DNA of 64,000 bases from Pagrus major (GCF_040436345.1 NC_133227.1:19838671-19902670), one strand, 5' to 3'. Shown: positions 1 to 11,660, counted from the first letter of the stretch. Translations and numbers: made by a program. The notes: generated by a model from the sequence alone, not told the origin.

Positions 1-520
1 TAGGGTCAGGAAAAGATCATGTTTCGGCATAAAACTTACCTGGTTTGGTGGCCACAAACACAGCTGCAGATGTCACGAGGATTTGTTAAAAAACACCAGA
101 ATTTGTCGTCACGAACACAGTTGGAAATTGTCCCGAGGTCTATTTAAAAACATCCGGTAGCTTACAAATGTTGAAACACAGCGGTGGCATCACACTCAGG
201 AATGAAACTGAAACGCAGTCTCGAACAGCGGTCACCGGCTTGACAGCCTTATCATCTCCAGCTCCACCGTCCCCTACACCTCTCGACATGAAAGTTAGGT
301 AATTATCATGTAATGTGAGCGTGATATGACACGATTGGTACAAAACTCAATATGGTACACAGCCTTTGACACGTACGTACGTATCGGTGGTTTGTAGAAA
401 CGTTAACTGCCAACATTTTATCCTGCCAACTGGGCTGGACTGCTCATGCTCTGGGTAGGTTTAGACACTTGGTTAGAGTTTGGAAAAGATCCTGTTTCAG
501 CATAAAACCTACCTGTTTTT
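1..520. repeat. Degenerate interspersed repeat, two partial direct copies
   Basis: A block at about 1-50 (aaaagatcatgtttcggc followed by a taaaacttacctg run) recurs in diverged form at about 478-516. The intervening sequence, with its repeated talk of hydroxyl-free, low-complexity text absent and no open frame, looks like non-coding repeat. I recognise the general kind as a dispersed percomorph repeat but cannot name the family. Confidence 0.4.
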
Positions 521-1555
521 GTCGATTAACATATTAATGAAGTAATATTTACCTCCTGATTCGTTCATATCGTATCTTCCAGTCTGTTCTTTCGTAACTC
601 AACATTATCTACTATACAGTCGTTGAATCAGCTCTTCATCAAGTTGTTCCTGAAATTCCTGCGTGCAAGCGGCGCGTGCATTTGTTTTGCAAGCGCGGGA
701 CAGAGAGGCCGCGGGATGGATTATATGATTGATAGACTTTATATGTGATGTATGTGGTCGGACCCGAGCGCAGGCATTAACAATAACTGTGTACAAATTG
801 CAGTCTTTTCGCTGATGGTCTCGTTCGCTGTTACAGGTCATTTATAATCATCAGAGGAATCACGAGACTGTTTCATAAACACTTAGAAGTTCCTCGTAGT
901 CACTTTAAGTAAATACCATCAGGGAGCATTGTGTTTATTTTAAAGACCAAAGCTTCTCTTAATGTGAAAAGAAGTATTTCATTGGAGGGAATTTTACTGG
1001 ATTAAATACTGAGAGAGTTCTTGGGAAATTTTATGGAAACATGCTTTGGAAAACACAAGAAAACATCCTCTTAGACTCAAAATATTGTTCTTACAGGGAC
1101 TATCTCTGTGGTTGTCCTCCTCTATAGTCACTCTGTTCACTCTGCAGGTAGCTGGCTGGCTGCCATCTTTGTTTTGATTTGGAAGCAAATGCAGGTTAAA
1201 AATCTGTTTTATAATTAAGTGGAAGGAATATTTTTTCATCCGTATAGTTGGAGGAGCCTTTGGAGATTCTGGGAACACAGTCAGAACAACTTTCTGGATT
1301 TTCAGATAATGCTGGTTAATTATCTTTTAGAGAAACTGATGGTTACATCTGTGACTGAATACATTTATTTATTCAGTGTTTATTCGTAGAGGGATAAGTA
1401 GGGTTGTAGCAATACACCGCTTTCAAGGTGTACCAAAGAAAACCTTCTGTTTTCACTCCTTTAGGGGTAATTCTAACTTATAATACTAAAAATAGATATT
1501 TTTTCTTGATTATTTTTATCGTACCCTGAAAATCTTATACTGTTGAAACCCTAGA
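521..1555. other. Intergenic, nothing recognised
   Basis: No open frame here shows domain similarity or a convincing exon structure, and no RNA gene or strong regulatory motif stands out. Composition is ordinary, AT-rich fish intergenic DNA. Confidence 0.5.
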
Positions 1556-2010
1556 GACATGTACGTTGTCATGATCCTGTCATTGTATGTGTGTTTTCTA
1601 GGTTTTTCTTTCCCAGTGTTCTGTTTTCCCTCCAGTCTGATTTTCCTCCGCACCTGTCTTGTATCCGTTTCATTATCCCGGCCCTGTTTCCTGACTCCTT
1701 CCCCAGTCTGCTTTCACTCGACCTGCTCCTCATCCCCTCGTTAGGTCCGTTTGCATTTTAAGTCCAGTCTTTTTGTTCAGTCACTGTCGAGTCATCTGTT
1801 CAGTTTCCCCGAGTCTGTTCTGCTCTGTTTTCTCTGTGTCTCCCTGGCTCCATCTTCCTGTTATTCCTAGTTTGTACTTTGTTTAGCTTTTGTGTTTGGT
1901 CTTTGTATTTTTGGTAATTTAATGATTACAGCCTCATAACTGAAGCTCACCTTTTGTTCAGTTACCTTTAACATATCTAGCATAAAACCCAACGCCACAC
2001 ACCAAAGCAT
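1556..2010 (+). repeat. Pyrimidine-rich interspersed repeat (copy 1)
   Basis: A T/C-rich stretch full of tcctgtttccc, ccagtctg and tttgtactttgtttag phrases, ending near an aataaa-poor A/T tail. A diverged stretch of the same kind lies at 58380-58870, inside il2rg intron 5. Both resemble the 3' portion of a dispersed fish retroelement, but the family is not identified. The small open frames in it are not genes. Confidence 0.4.
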
Positions 2011-3420
2011 TCGAGCTAATTTGCAATGCAAACCCTAGATGGGCCTTTGAAATACATAAAAGTCAACAAGAAATACACAAGAGACAGTGCAACTTATAAA
2101 TATATATAGATATGTGCATTAAGAGGAATGTTTGACATATTTTTTTAACAATAATCAGCTAACTTCCTCTTTGTGAATCAAGGCGAAATAAAGGCTGATT
2201 TCCAGATTTTCGGGTGAAACACGTTGACTTGATTCCCTGTATTTCTTTGTACTTTTGTCTGTATTTCCTCATTGTTTGTGTGTTTGCTCTTCCCGAATTA
2301 ACGATGCTGCTGAAAACACGCTGCACGGTGAATAAACGTTTTATTGCATGTGGTCTGGTGTCACACAGAACGCAGTTGCAAATGTGTTGCATTACAAGTC
2401 CGGGCTATTACACATCAAAGGGAGCGAAGTCGAACATAAAGCAGATGCCTAATGTGAGAACATGGAATTTCAAATAAGACTCGAGGCGCGACTCAACAAA
2501 GACGGCTGAAAAGAGCAGCACAGAACATGTTTTTCACTGGCGAGAAATTGATTTTGGGGTTGGAGAAAACGCCTCATACCAACAAAGGAGGCAACAGTTC
2601 GACAGCTGCTTTCAGGCGTTTTTACCTTTTACCTTTTGAGGATGAAATGTCAGCGTTTATAGAGTGAAACCACACAAACATACAGTATATAATGAAATGG
2701 AAATGAATGCTTCACTAGAAAGAGATTCTGGTAATAGTGGTAAAAAACACAGATGTCGTAAAGTGGTAGCCACTTTACGACGTCTGTTTTATTTTTTATC
2801 AACTCACTGAATAGCTCATTTAATGGACATAAATGCCAAAGTGACTCTCCTCCATTACCTCCACAACATTTATGTTTATTTCTCACTGCAAGGGCTTCTT
2901 GTGTGTTTTTCTGGGAAGCCAGCAAGAACAGATTTTCCAGTCCATCAGTCCATGATCCAGTGTGAAAGAAAAATGTCTTCACTGTAAGCAGGCAATTATG
3001 AACCCACGGGATGTATCCTTCAGATGCTGCCTATTAATGTTACATGAGGGGATTAATTTTACATCATATTAGGAAATAAATAAGGCCGTGATCCTCAGCA
3101 GATGGATAGTACGGGCTTTGTAGTGATAGATGAGAGGTTAGCTGTCCCGTAAGTTTAACTGTTAACGATCGTCAAGTCGTTAAATAGTATTTATTCGCTC
3201 GTTTCCTGCTCAGTTGGAACCAGTTAAACCTAGTTACCAAAAACAGTGACGCGCTACATGATTCAAAGTAAGATGATAACAAGGATTTGACCATGAAAAC
3301 TGATACTGAAGAGCGTAGCAATCAGCACATGTTAGCCTTTAGCGTACAGAGGGTTTAGGATTTCAATTTGCGTACGAGCTGCACATCAGATGTTGCATGA
3401 GGAAAATAAAAAATAAAAAT
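2011..3420. other. Intergenic; one strong hairpin, otherwise nothing recognised
   Basis: The only structure I can support is the perfect-looking stem-loop at 2749-2787, listed separately. Short open frames in both strands overlap one another and show no family similarity. Confidence 0.45.
2749..2787. repeat. 18-bp inverted repeat with 3-nt loop
   Basis: The arm acagatgtcgtaaagtgg (2749-2766) is followed after tag by its reverse complement (2770-2787) with a single T/C difference, which would be a G-U wobble in RNA. It could extrude as a cruciform or fold as an RNA hairpin. No known RNA family is recognised. Confidence 0.7.
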
Positions 3421-3421
3421 C

Positions 3422-3800
3422 TCAAAGGAGTAATTCGACATTTTGGGAAATATGCTCATATAGATAAGATGTTTGATATCACTCTAGTATCTGTCTGTTA
3501 ACTATAAGGCTAGAGCTAGTTAGCTTAGCTTAGCTTGATGACTGGAAACAGTAGGAAACAGCTAGCTTGGTCAACAAAGTTTTAAAAGGAGGCAAATTTT
3601 TGTTATTTATGTGCTTTAAACAAACAAGATATCAGCTGTTAACCTGAGAAAACCGGAGATGTAGAGTTGCTGGTACACTCATTTGTTGGGACTGAGCTAG
3701 GCTAGCTGTTTCCCCCTGTTTTCAGTCTTTATGCTAAGCTAAGCTAACATCTGCTGGCTTTAGCCTTATTTTCAGATCAATCTTCTCATTTATCTTATCC
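3422..3800. repeat. Foldback MITE-like element with agctta repeats
   Basis: The left half carries acattttgggaaatatgctc, gttagcttagcttagc and gactggaaacag. The right half carries the inverted counterparts (ctgttttcagtctttatgc, taagctaagctaac, atcttctcattt). This palindromic layout and these phrases are typical of a very common percomorph non-autonomous repeat. It has no coding capacity. Confidence 0.65.
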
Positions 3801-3849
3801 TCATTTTATATTGAACATTAGATAGATGTGAGCAGAATATAATCCTCTG

Positions 3850-5059
3850 ACAGAAACAACAGAAACTTTGGTTTAAAAAAAAAAGAAGACATTTTCAACA
3901 TGCAGATTTCCTACTTTCATATCTCTTAAAGACCTAATTTCACTCACTGTGACCATATAGTAGACTGCATTAAAAAAATACAAAGAAGACATGAAGGCTT
4001 CATGTTTTTATGTGTGTGTGTTGAGGAGCTGTCAGTTCAGCTAAATGTCGAAGGCACAATGTCAAGAGAAGCATACGTACAAAAAGTGTACATATTAGGA
4101 TCTGTAAGTTTATAATGATTATAGACTAAAAAGTATTCAGTTTTAAAGACCCTTTTATACCTCTAAAAGTAAACTTAATACTGTGCATTTTCCATGGCAA
4201 AGGATGAAATGAACAAAATTTGTGTTTTCTATAAGTGAAATATAAATTGTGACCAACATATCAAAATGACACAGATCACCTTCATCTTCTGAATAACTTA
4301 TGTTATCAACATTTTTTTTCCTTGAATTAATTTAAAAAAAAATAGAAAAGTTAAAGATCTCCCGGAGAAATGTCAAACATTTTATCAAAACCCAATCTCT
4401 TACGTGCCAGACATCATGCTGGTACAAAAATCTACCTGTTTTACAGCTTTATTCACGAGTCACTAGCTGTGTTTCCATCTATCTGTCAAGCCAATTTGGA
4501 GCAAATTAAATGTTGAAATAAGAAAAACTAATAAAATGCAAATCCAATATTTGGTCTGTATTAAATAAACGAGGCTACACAAAGTGCAGTTTTGTCAAAA
4601 GTTGGCTGTTATAGGTTTCATTACAGAGAAGAAACAGGGAAGAAGAAGTTGAGGTTGTGAACTGAAAACAAAACCAACACTGCCAGTAAACCTGAAAGAA
4701 GAAGAAACAAATGTGGCATGTATGAGGGAATGTGGGCATCAACCTGGGAATGAGAATCTTATGCAAGTAATACAGAAAGATACTGACAGTGGACAGATCT
4801 TCTTCTCCTCCTCCCCATTAAGTACATTTACCGTTTTTCTAAACAGGCACCTCAAGCGAGCACAAAAACTTTTTGACGTATCCACCAACCTTCTCTCATG
4901 CAATGATGGAAACACGGCCACTGAGGGTTCAACTTGTTGGAACACAAAAGGCGATTTCTTTCTTTTTTTTAAATACAAACAGTCCCAGAGCGAAAACTTA
5001 TCTCCGTGGCCGTGTGCTCACAGCTGTTCACTTCCTGGTTGTCTGCGGCTGGTCAGGAG
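3850..5059. other. Downstream flank / probable 3' UTR of the rab38-like gene
   Basis: This stretch lies immediately 3' of the minus-strand stop codon at 5060. A tttatt at 4448-4453 reads AATAAA on the minus strand and could be the polyadenylation signal, giving a 3' UTR of about 0.6 kb. That is inference. The rest holds no recognised feature. Confidence 0.35.
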
Positions 5060-8000
5060 TCACCATTTCAAACATGACGAGCAGTTGAGATTATCTTTTT
5101 GTGTCTTTGTGTTTGTGTACCCCGACAGGACCAGGCTGCTCGGGTCTCTCTCGACCATCGGGCTCTCCTCGTTGTTCAGGATGTGCTCCACCAAGCAGCG
5201 CACCGCCTCCTCGATGTTTGTGTTTTCCTGAGGGAGGAACAAAAGAAGACACCTGTAAAGAAACCGGGTACCACACTTGTGGCTTTGTGACACTGCGCAC
5301 TAAACTAATGAAAACCCGGGACTTCATACGCTGTTAGAAACTCTTTAGTCTCGGCCCTGATCGGTCCGGCTGAGCCTTCGTGTTCACTAACTACTGTCTC
5401 TGACTTGCACCCTGGTGTGTAACTCACTGGACTCGCTCTGGATGAGAGGAACGAACATAACTCACACCAGACTGCAGACATTCCTCTATTTTTCTCCTGA
5501 CAGCGCAGCAAATCATTGTTTTCTAACTTTTGGTGTTTGTATTCATCTGCAAAGAAATCACCTGTGTATGAAATGATTAGTGAAGAAATCAAAAACAAAC
5601 TAAGTTTACATTTCTGTTCCCCTCATTTTGTTTGTACAAAACTCCCCTCTCATACCTTTGCCGAGGTCTCGAACCAGCCAACGAAGCCGTTCTCCCTGCA
5701 GAAAGAGTCGAGTTTTGGCTGCTGGGAAGCCAGCTGGTCTGACTTATTGGCCAAGAGTACAGCTGGAACCGGCCTCCCATGGTTCAGGGTAACCTTAGGA
5801 GAGAAGAAAGGTAGATTACATGACTGTAATATCACCTAACTTACTTTTTAGGCAATTCAAAGTTAAACCGTACAAGTATTTTTACTGTAAAAATACCCTT
5901 TTTTAATCTATCTTTCAACTAAACTTGAGAGCAAGTTATGGATTGTTTTCTAAAGAGTGCAAAGTAAAAGTTAAGCAAACTAAATCAGACAATGTGTCTA
6001 CGTCTGACCTCGAAATGGCAAAGAGCCTGCTTTCACAGAGTGGGGCAAGACATGATAATCATTCATCGTTGCAAAAAGCGACAGAAGAAATTGTGTCTGT
6101 TTGTTTTGGAAAGTTAAACCTGCAATAGTTACATTTTTTTTGGCCTCTTTCGAGCAGTGGAATCAAGTTTTTAATTACACTATGAGCTGTGAGACTGGAC
6201 CAAAGCGGTAAAGTTGCAGCGATATATAAACTGGCCTGTCTCAGCTCCACTCGAGCCGACTGATGGCGTCGCCTGTGGCTCAGCTGGTCAAGTTGCCAGT
6301 GACTGGTTTTAAAACATTTCGACTGCCAATCAGCTCACAGCAACGTCAGCTGGTCGAAATGACACTGCAACCTCCAGACAGTGGAACTGCACCAAGGTTT
6401 GGATGGGAATTGACAACGACGTATAACGTGATTATACTGATGCAGGTATATCAAATTATATTCAGCTTCTGAGAAGTATAGAGAGTCATTGCTAATAAAA
6501 GGACACACCATCTTGTCCAATAACATTGGTGTCAACTGGCAGGTTTTCTGAACGTTGCAGGCCGACGGGCTGCAATTAGCTTCAAGTTTCCCCAGCAAAC
6601 GTTCCCTAAAGTTTATATTTCTTGCAGACTTTAAAGAATGTTTAAGGATCGTTCTTTTAAAAAATCTTTAAGGAACCTTTAAAGAATGTTCCCTGAAGGT
6701 TCTCTGAGGGTTATTTTTTTGTGAAACCTTTAAAGAACATCGAGGAATTGTTCCCTAAGGGTTCCCAGAAGGTTATTCGCGAGAAATCTTTACTTAAACT
6801 CAAGGGAACGTTCACTGAAGGTCATATTTTATTTGCAACCTTTAAAGAATGTTTTAGGATTGTTCTTCAAAGATTACCTTTAAAAAAACCTTTGGACATC
6901 CTTTACGAAATGTTCTCTGAAGGTTCTCTGGGGGTTATTTTTTGTGAAACCTTTAAAGAACATCGAGTAATCGTTCCCTAAGGGTTCCTAGAAGGTTATT
7001 CTTGAAAAGCATTTACAAAAACTTAAGGGAACGTTCACTGAAGGTTGTCTGAATGTTATTGTTGAAAAACCTTTACAGGTGCTTTACAGATTCACAAAAC
7101 AACCCTCAGAGAATCGTCAGGGAACATTTCCCAAAGGTTCCCTGGAGGTTATATTTGTAAAGCGAACATCAGCGAAAAAAGCTTTTACACCTCTGACAGT
7201 GACAGATAACAGGAGGGCAATGAATGCCTCGATACGTTTGAGATCCTCTGTTGGATGTTGACCTCTGACCTTGGAGTCCAGGTCATCCTTCCACTTGAGC
7301 ACGGCGTCGAACGTGGAGGCCCTCGTCACGTCAAACACCATCAGTGCTCCCACCGCCTCCCGGTAATACACTCGGGTCATGTTCCCATAGCGCTCCTGTC
7401 CTGGGACGCACAAACACACACACACACACGCAGTCCGTGAAATCAAATCAGCCCACTGCACGGTTCAATGGTGACGAATCTTGGGAGTGTGTGTTTGTGT
7501 GAGCATGCATGTGTATGTGTGTGCTTATTCTTCCATCATGTGACTGATGTTATGAGCATGGGATCACTTGAGTCACAGCCAGGCACAAGATCCACATTCC
7601 TCAACCAGGCTTCAAATGACAGGGAGGGACCGGACACACTCTCACTGCGAGATCACACACTGCAAAAACCCCCCGTCTGATCAAGCTGTTTTTGTACTTC
7701 ATTGAGTCGTAAAAGTGAAAAAACAGGCGTAACAATCTTGTTTCAGGATGTTCTTGACATGAGCTGACTGGACTGGAAACTGGTTGATAAAAGTCTCTAA
7801 AACTGGAAGAAATCAAGAGTTTTTTGGACTCAGAAACTGCTTTGTTTTGCATCTGTGTAGCTACCTTTTTTAAAAATGTATATTGTATTTCGCATGCTCT
7901 TACTTTCCTAAAACTGATTGATTTTAAAAGTTTGCATCCGGTGCCAGCTTTAAAAACCTTCAGCTTTCACAGCTGATGGAGGTGAAACAAAAGGTTTTTT

Positions 8001-8326
8001 GTTCCCAAAGAGAAGAGAGAATAAATCCTCGTCCTAATCTGCATGCAGAGCTCTTTTTTTTTTAACAATCACCTGACAGCACACTAAGTCTGTAAACCTG
8101 GCTGCACTGTGGGGTCGTAAATGTTGCACATACCTGCTATGTCCCACAGCTGGAGGCGGATCACGGTGTCATCGTCCCACTGCAGCACCTTCAGGGCGAA
8201 GTCCACCCCGATGGTGGCTCGGTAGTGCTGGGAGAAGATCTGATGGACGTACCGCTTGATGATGGACGTTTTCCCGACTCCCAAGTCCCCGATGACCAGG
8301 ACTTTGAACAACAGCTCCTGCTGCAT
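5060..8326 (-). CDS. rab38: Rab32/Rab38-subfamily small GTPase (rab38-like)
   Basis: Four coding exons on the minus strand, 8326-8134, 7400-7270, 5793-5656 and 5227-5060, join in frame to 209 codons; all junctions are GT-AG. Visible motifs: P-loop GDLGVGKT (13-20), switch I around T38, the Rab32/38/29-type DIAGQE (62-67, instead of DTAGQE), NKSD (124-127) and ETSAK (150-154). The C-terminus ends CSSCLKW, so a CaaX-type box for prenylation. The family sits on melanosomes, lysosome-related organelles and mitochondria-associated membranes and directs cargo delivery, acting with the BLOC-3 exchange factor. Start chosen at 8326 because an upstream ATG at 8353 adds only nine residues without family similarity. 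Residues resemble Rab38 in some places (DVTRAST) and Rab32 in others ([14 protein letters not shown]), so the exact paralogue is uncertain. It is head-to-head with rab39b, about 4.8 kb apart. Confidence 0.93.
6255..6330 (+). repeat. Possible tRNA-derived SINE head
   Basis: The phrase gtggctcagctggtcaag resembles a tRNA A-box (TRGCNNAGYNGG). No matching B-box or cloverleaf was found, so this is a fragment at best. It lies in intron 2 of the rab38-like gene. Confidence 0.3.
6595..7165. repeat. Intronic minisatellite (GGGAAC / AAGGTTATT units)
   Basis: Degenerate tandem units of roughly 30-40 bp contain ggttccctgaaggttctc, gaaggttatt, aaaacctttaaagaa and gggaacgttc. They fill about 570 bp of intron 2 of the rab38-like gene and stop about 100 bp from exon 2. 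Units differ in sequence and spacing, indicating an old array. Short GAAC..GTTC palindromes occur in many units. Confidence 0.75.
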
Positions 8327-8814
8327 GGCTGCAGCTCTGCACAGATGTAACAACTCCTCAGTAGACTTGTGGAAACTTTGTGAAGCAGCGCAGGGATCTC
8401 AACAAAACTGTGAAAAGTCATGAAAGATGATGTCAGCAGGACTTTGTCTTCTTCAGATGCAGTCAGAAGATGTGTTGTTGTTGTCCAGTCTCATCCAGAT
8501 CTGTCAAAGCTGCCTGTGATCGCTGCAGTCCGCCCGTTTCATCACACATGACAGCCTCAATCCGTTTACTTCACGGCCGACTGTCGGCAACTACGCTGCA
8601 CTGGTGGTGCGTTCAAAGCTCCTCGTAAAAATTGGCTTCGGAATTTGTCATGCATTTTTCTAGATAGGCTTGTATATAAATACCACAGTGTATTTTTTCT
8701 GTGTTAGAGGTTATAGTCCTTCGTTCAAAATGTTACTTTGGTAAAGACATAGCAGCATTAACGGCAAAATACTTAAGGTGATATACAAATTAAAATTAGG
8801 CTACTTACGCTGTT
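8327..8814. promoter_or_regulatory. 5' flank of the rab38-like gene (promoter region, unresolved)
   Basis: Sequence immediately upstream of the minus-strand start codon. It probably holds the 5' UTR and promoter because no splice acceptor with a good pyrimidine tract is evident just upstream of the ATG. No TATA box or clear factor site can be claimed. Confidence 0.3.
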
Positions 8815-9358
8815 GTTAGACCACCCAAAAGTCATACTTAAGTAAAAGTAGATATGTTAAAATATTACTTGGGTAAAAGTGAAAGTCACACATGCAAGTA
8901 GTACTTAAGTAAAAGTCATGAAGTGTCTGATAATAACTTAACTTAAGTATCAGAAGTATATTTCTGGCAATAAATGTACTTAAATATTAAAAGTAAAAGT
9001 AATGCATGTATACACTGTATAGCAGGGGTTGACCAATTATCGTCTTGGTCAATTATTTGATCTGATATTCAGCATTTTTCTGATTATTGGAATCAGTAGG
9101 ATCAGGAATCATTTTATTTATTTATTTATTATTTAAAGATTGCTGCTAAAATGTAATTAAAAATGCACATCTTTGGCTCTGAAGCAGCGTAAAATCTGCA
9201 AAGTAACTAGTAACTGAAGTTATCAAATAAATTAGGTGGAGTAAATGTTGTGGAGTAGAAAATAGTAGGAAATGGAAATTCTCAGGTAAACTACCTGAAC
9301 CTCAAAATTGTACTTTAGTACTTGAGTAAATGTGCTTAGTTACATTCCATCACTGGTT
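8815..9358. repeat. Non-autonomous TIR element (acttaagta / ttacattccatcactg type)
   Basis: The right end gtacttgagtaaatgtgc followed by tagttacattccatcactgg is the hallmark terminus of a very common fish foldback repeat; the left half has the inverted acttaagtaaaagta motifs. Fragments of the same family occur near 43250-43290 and 43800-43965. No coding capacity. Confidence 0.7.
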
Positions 9359-9359
9359 A

Positions 9360-9820
9360 CTCATTATAGAAAATACCATCTTTCAGAGTGTTAACTGTTA
9401 GATTTCATTGTTGGATCATCATCACATGCTTTGATATTTAGGTTGCTCATACAGTAGGCTATGTAAATATCGTATATACAGTATATATTTTCATTTTCTA
9501 AAATATAAAGGTAAAGTAATATTATATCTTGAAAAAATCACTTGTTCTGATTGATTCATTTATGTATTTTCACATTTATTTTGTATTTAATTTTTAATAT
9601 AATTTCATTTTTTTAAAATATAAAATTAAAGCAATAATACATTTTTGAAAAATTACTTGCTTTGACTACTTAATTTATGTATTTTTATATTTATTTTGTA
9701 TCTTTTTATTTTCATATATATTCTTCATTTGATTTTTTTTCGTTTTTATATATAATTAAATATATATAAAAATAATAAAAAACACTTAATAAACTTAAAA
9801 AAACACTTTTTGACTGCTTA
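9360..9820. other. Extremely AT-rich intergenic stretch
   Basis: Runs of tttatatttattttgtat and similar phrases, no open frame and no recognised motif. It borders the insertion site of the palindromic element at 9827. Confidence 0.5.
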
Positions 9821-9826
9821 ATTAAT

Positions 9827-10973
9827 TATGGAAGCCCTAAAGGGCCATGCATTCATACATTTTATTTCCTCTGTTTTCCCGTGATAACGAGTTAATTTAA
9901 TTTGTTTTCTCGAGATCTCGAGTTATTATCTCGAAATAACAACGGCTGTTTTCCCGAGATAACGGGATAATTTGCTCGAGATCAGGAGCATATCGATCAC
10001 CGCATCACATATCTTTTCAATCAAGGCCTGACACAGGCTGAAATAGCATTATGCCTTGCTATTATAGATAATATACACATTAGTGTGCGTAATCTAAAAA
10101 GATGTCGTCGTTAACTACATAGCTGACCAGCTACGAGGTCCCGGGCGTCTCCATAATCTCAGGCCTGTCATATCACAGTCATTATCTCAAGATCTTGAAT
10201 TAATTATATCGTTATCTCGGGAAAACAAAATTTCGTTATCTCGACATCTCGAGAAAATTAGCCCATTTTTTGGGAAAATGGCAGTTGTTATTTCGAGATA
10301 ATAACTCGAGATCTCGAGAAAACAAATGAAATTAACTCGTTTTCCCAAGATAACGGGATAATTTTCTCGATATCTCGAGATAACGAAATTTTGTTTTCCC
10401 GAGATAACGATATAATTCATTCGAGATCTCGAGATAATGACTGTGATATGATAGGCCTGAGATTATGGAGACCCCTGGGACCTCGTAGCTGGTCAGCTAT
10501 GTATTTAACGACGACATCAGGCTCACTTAGATTGCGCCGCCGATATAGCTGAAGCCTTACTAACCGACTTTTTAGATTACGCACACTAATGTGTATATTA
10601 TCTGTAATAGCAAGGCATAATGCTATTTCAGCCTGTGTCAGGCCTTGATTGAAGAGATATGTGACGCGGTGATCGATATGCTCCTGCTCCTCTGACATTG
10701 CTACACTGAATGATGTTTCCTGCAATGATCTAATATACTACACTATCGTTTTGTTTTCTCAATATCTCGAATTAATTATATCGTTATCTCGGGAAAACAA
10801 AGTTTCGTTATCTCGAGATATCGAGAAAATTATCCCGTTATCTCGGGAAAACGGCAGTTGTTATTTCGAGATAATAACTCGAGATCTCAAGAAAACAAAT
10901 GAAATTAACTCGTTATCATGGGAAAACAGAGGAAATAAAATGTATGAATTCATGGCCCTTTAAGGCTTCCGTA
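9827..10973. mobile_element. Palindromic DNA transposon relic with 6-bp target duplication
   Basis: The termini are TAYGGAAGCC and its inverse. The flanks carry an ATTAAT direct repeat at 9821-9826 and 10974-10979, a likely target-site duplication. The arms are near-complete inverted copies and the subterminal parts are packed with CTCGAGAT / ATCTCGAGATAACG palindromes. Each arm also carries an inverted copy of one coding-like block (about 10010-10190 left, 10440-10700 right). The right-arm block is open on the minus strand (10417-10725), with a helix-turn-helix-like stretch LFNQGLTQAEIALCLAI and a YRRRNLSE stretch. This resembles the N-terminal region of integrase-type transposases I have seen in fish genomes; the family assignment is tentative. 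No catalytic domain remains, so the element is non-autonomous. Confidence 0.75.
10417..10725 (-). pseudogene. Transposase-like N-terminal fragment in palindromic element
   Basis: An open frame of 102 codons reading into the terminal repeat of the element. Residues about 10-75 look protein-like (EEQEHIDHRV, then a GLTQAEIALCL helix-turn-helix-like segment, then VVKYIADQLRGP). The last part is translated repeat sequence. The mirrored copy at about 10010-10190 carries a deletion and is not open. No DDE or DDD catalytic residues follow, so this is a captured remnant, not a working gene. Confidence 0.5.
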
Positions 10974-11088
10974 ATTAATGTATTTTTGATATTTATTTTT
11001 ATTTAGTATTTTCTTTATATATATTTCACTTTTATGCAAATAAATGTTCATTTTATAAACACAAACACACACATATATACATACACAC

Positions 11089-11092
<4 letters not shown>

Positions 11093-11140
<48 letters not shown>
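11093..11140. repeat. (CA)n-(TA)n compound microsatellite
   Basis: About 14 CA units (11093-11120) run directly into about 10 TA units (11121-11140), flanked by further imperfect CA/TA sequence. Confidence 0.95.
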
Positions 11141-11369
11141 CTGTATATCTATATCTATTTCTATATATCTATAATGTGTATTTTTTCATCATTTTATATA
11201 TAAAATTATTAACTTAATACAATTGGAATAAAAATCACTTGATTGCTAATGTAACTACATTGCGCCAAATTATGTTTAAATGATTTTTACACAAAGGATC
11301 CAAATAAAGATTCTAACTAAAATAAATTGCGCTCACTTCGTAAATATTCTTTCTCCGACAGTCTTTGAA

Positions 11370-11660
11370 GGCAACATGAGGCACCCGGAGGATTGCAGCT
11401 GCGCCGCTGTGCGTGCAGTTACGGTAATGGTGCTGATGAGGGCGAGGAGGAGATGCGAGTGTGTGAGTGTGATGCTGTTGTTGTGTCCTGCTGCCATTTC
11501 ATCCTCGGATCCTCGCGGAAACATCAACACACCTGCTCACATCAACTCACCTCGGATCGTCCGTCGGTCGTCAGGCTGCTTTCATCTGTAGATACGGCTC
11601 AGATGTGGATGCTGGACCAGAGGCCTAGTTACCGTGATGCATGTTATTGGTGCAGGTTAT
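11370..11660 (+). promoter_or_regulatory. CpG-rich patch, candidate rab39b promoter / first exon
   Basis: This segment is distinctly richer in G+C and CpG (gcgccgctg, gatcgtccgtcggtcg, cctcgcgg) than the AT-rich sequence around it. It lies 1.4-1.7 kb upstream of the rab39b ATG. Since the rab39b start exon has an apparent splice acceptor 20 bp upstream of the ATG (ctatctccccgtag, ending 13074), an upstream non-coding exon is expected and this patch is the best candidate. No donor can be fixed with confidence. Confidence 0.35.

Noticed and set aside
2214-2477. 87-codon plus-strand open frame overlapped by a 77-codon minus-strand frame
   Set aside because: Two overlapping unrelated frames, no similarity and no exon signals.
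4713-5231. 172-codon plus-strand open frame
   Set aside because: Antisense to the last exon of the rab38-like gene; residues show no domain.
11427-11436. Half of an RE1/REST site (reverse complement of TCAGCACCAT)
   Set aside because: The second half-site (GGACAGCGCC) is absent, so neuronal repression through REST cannot be supported.
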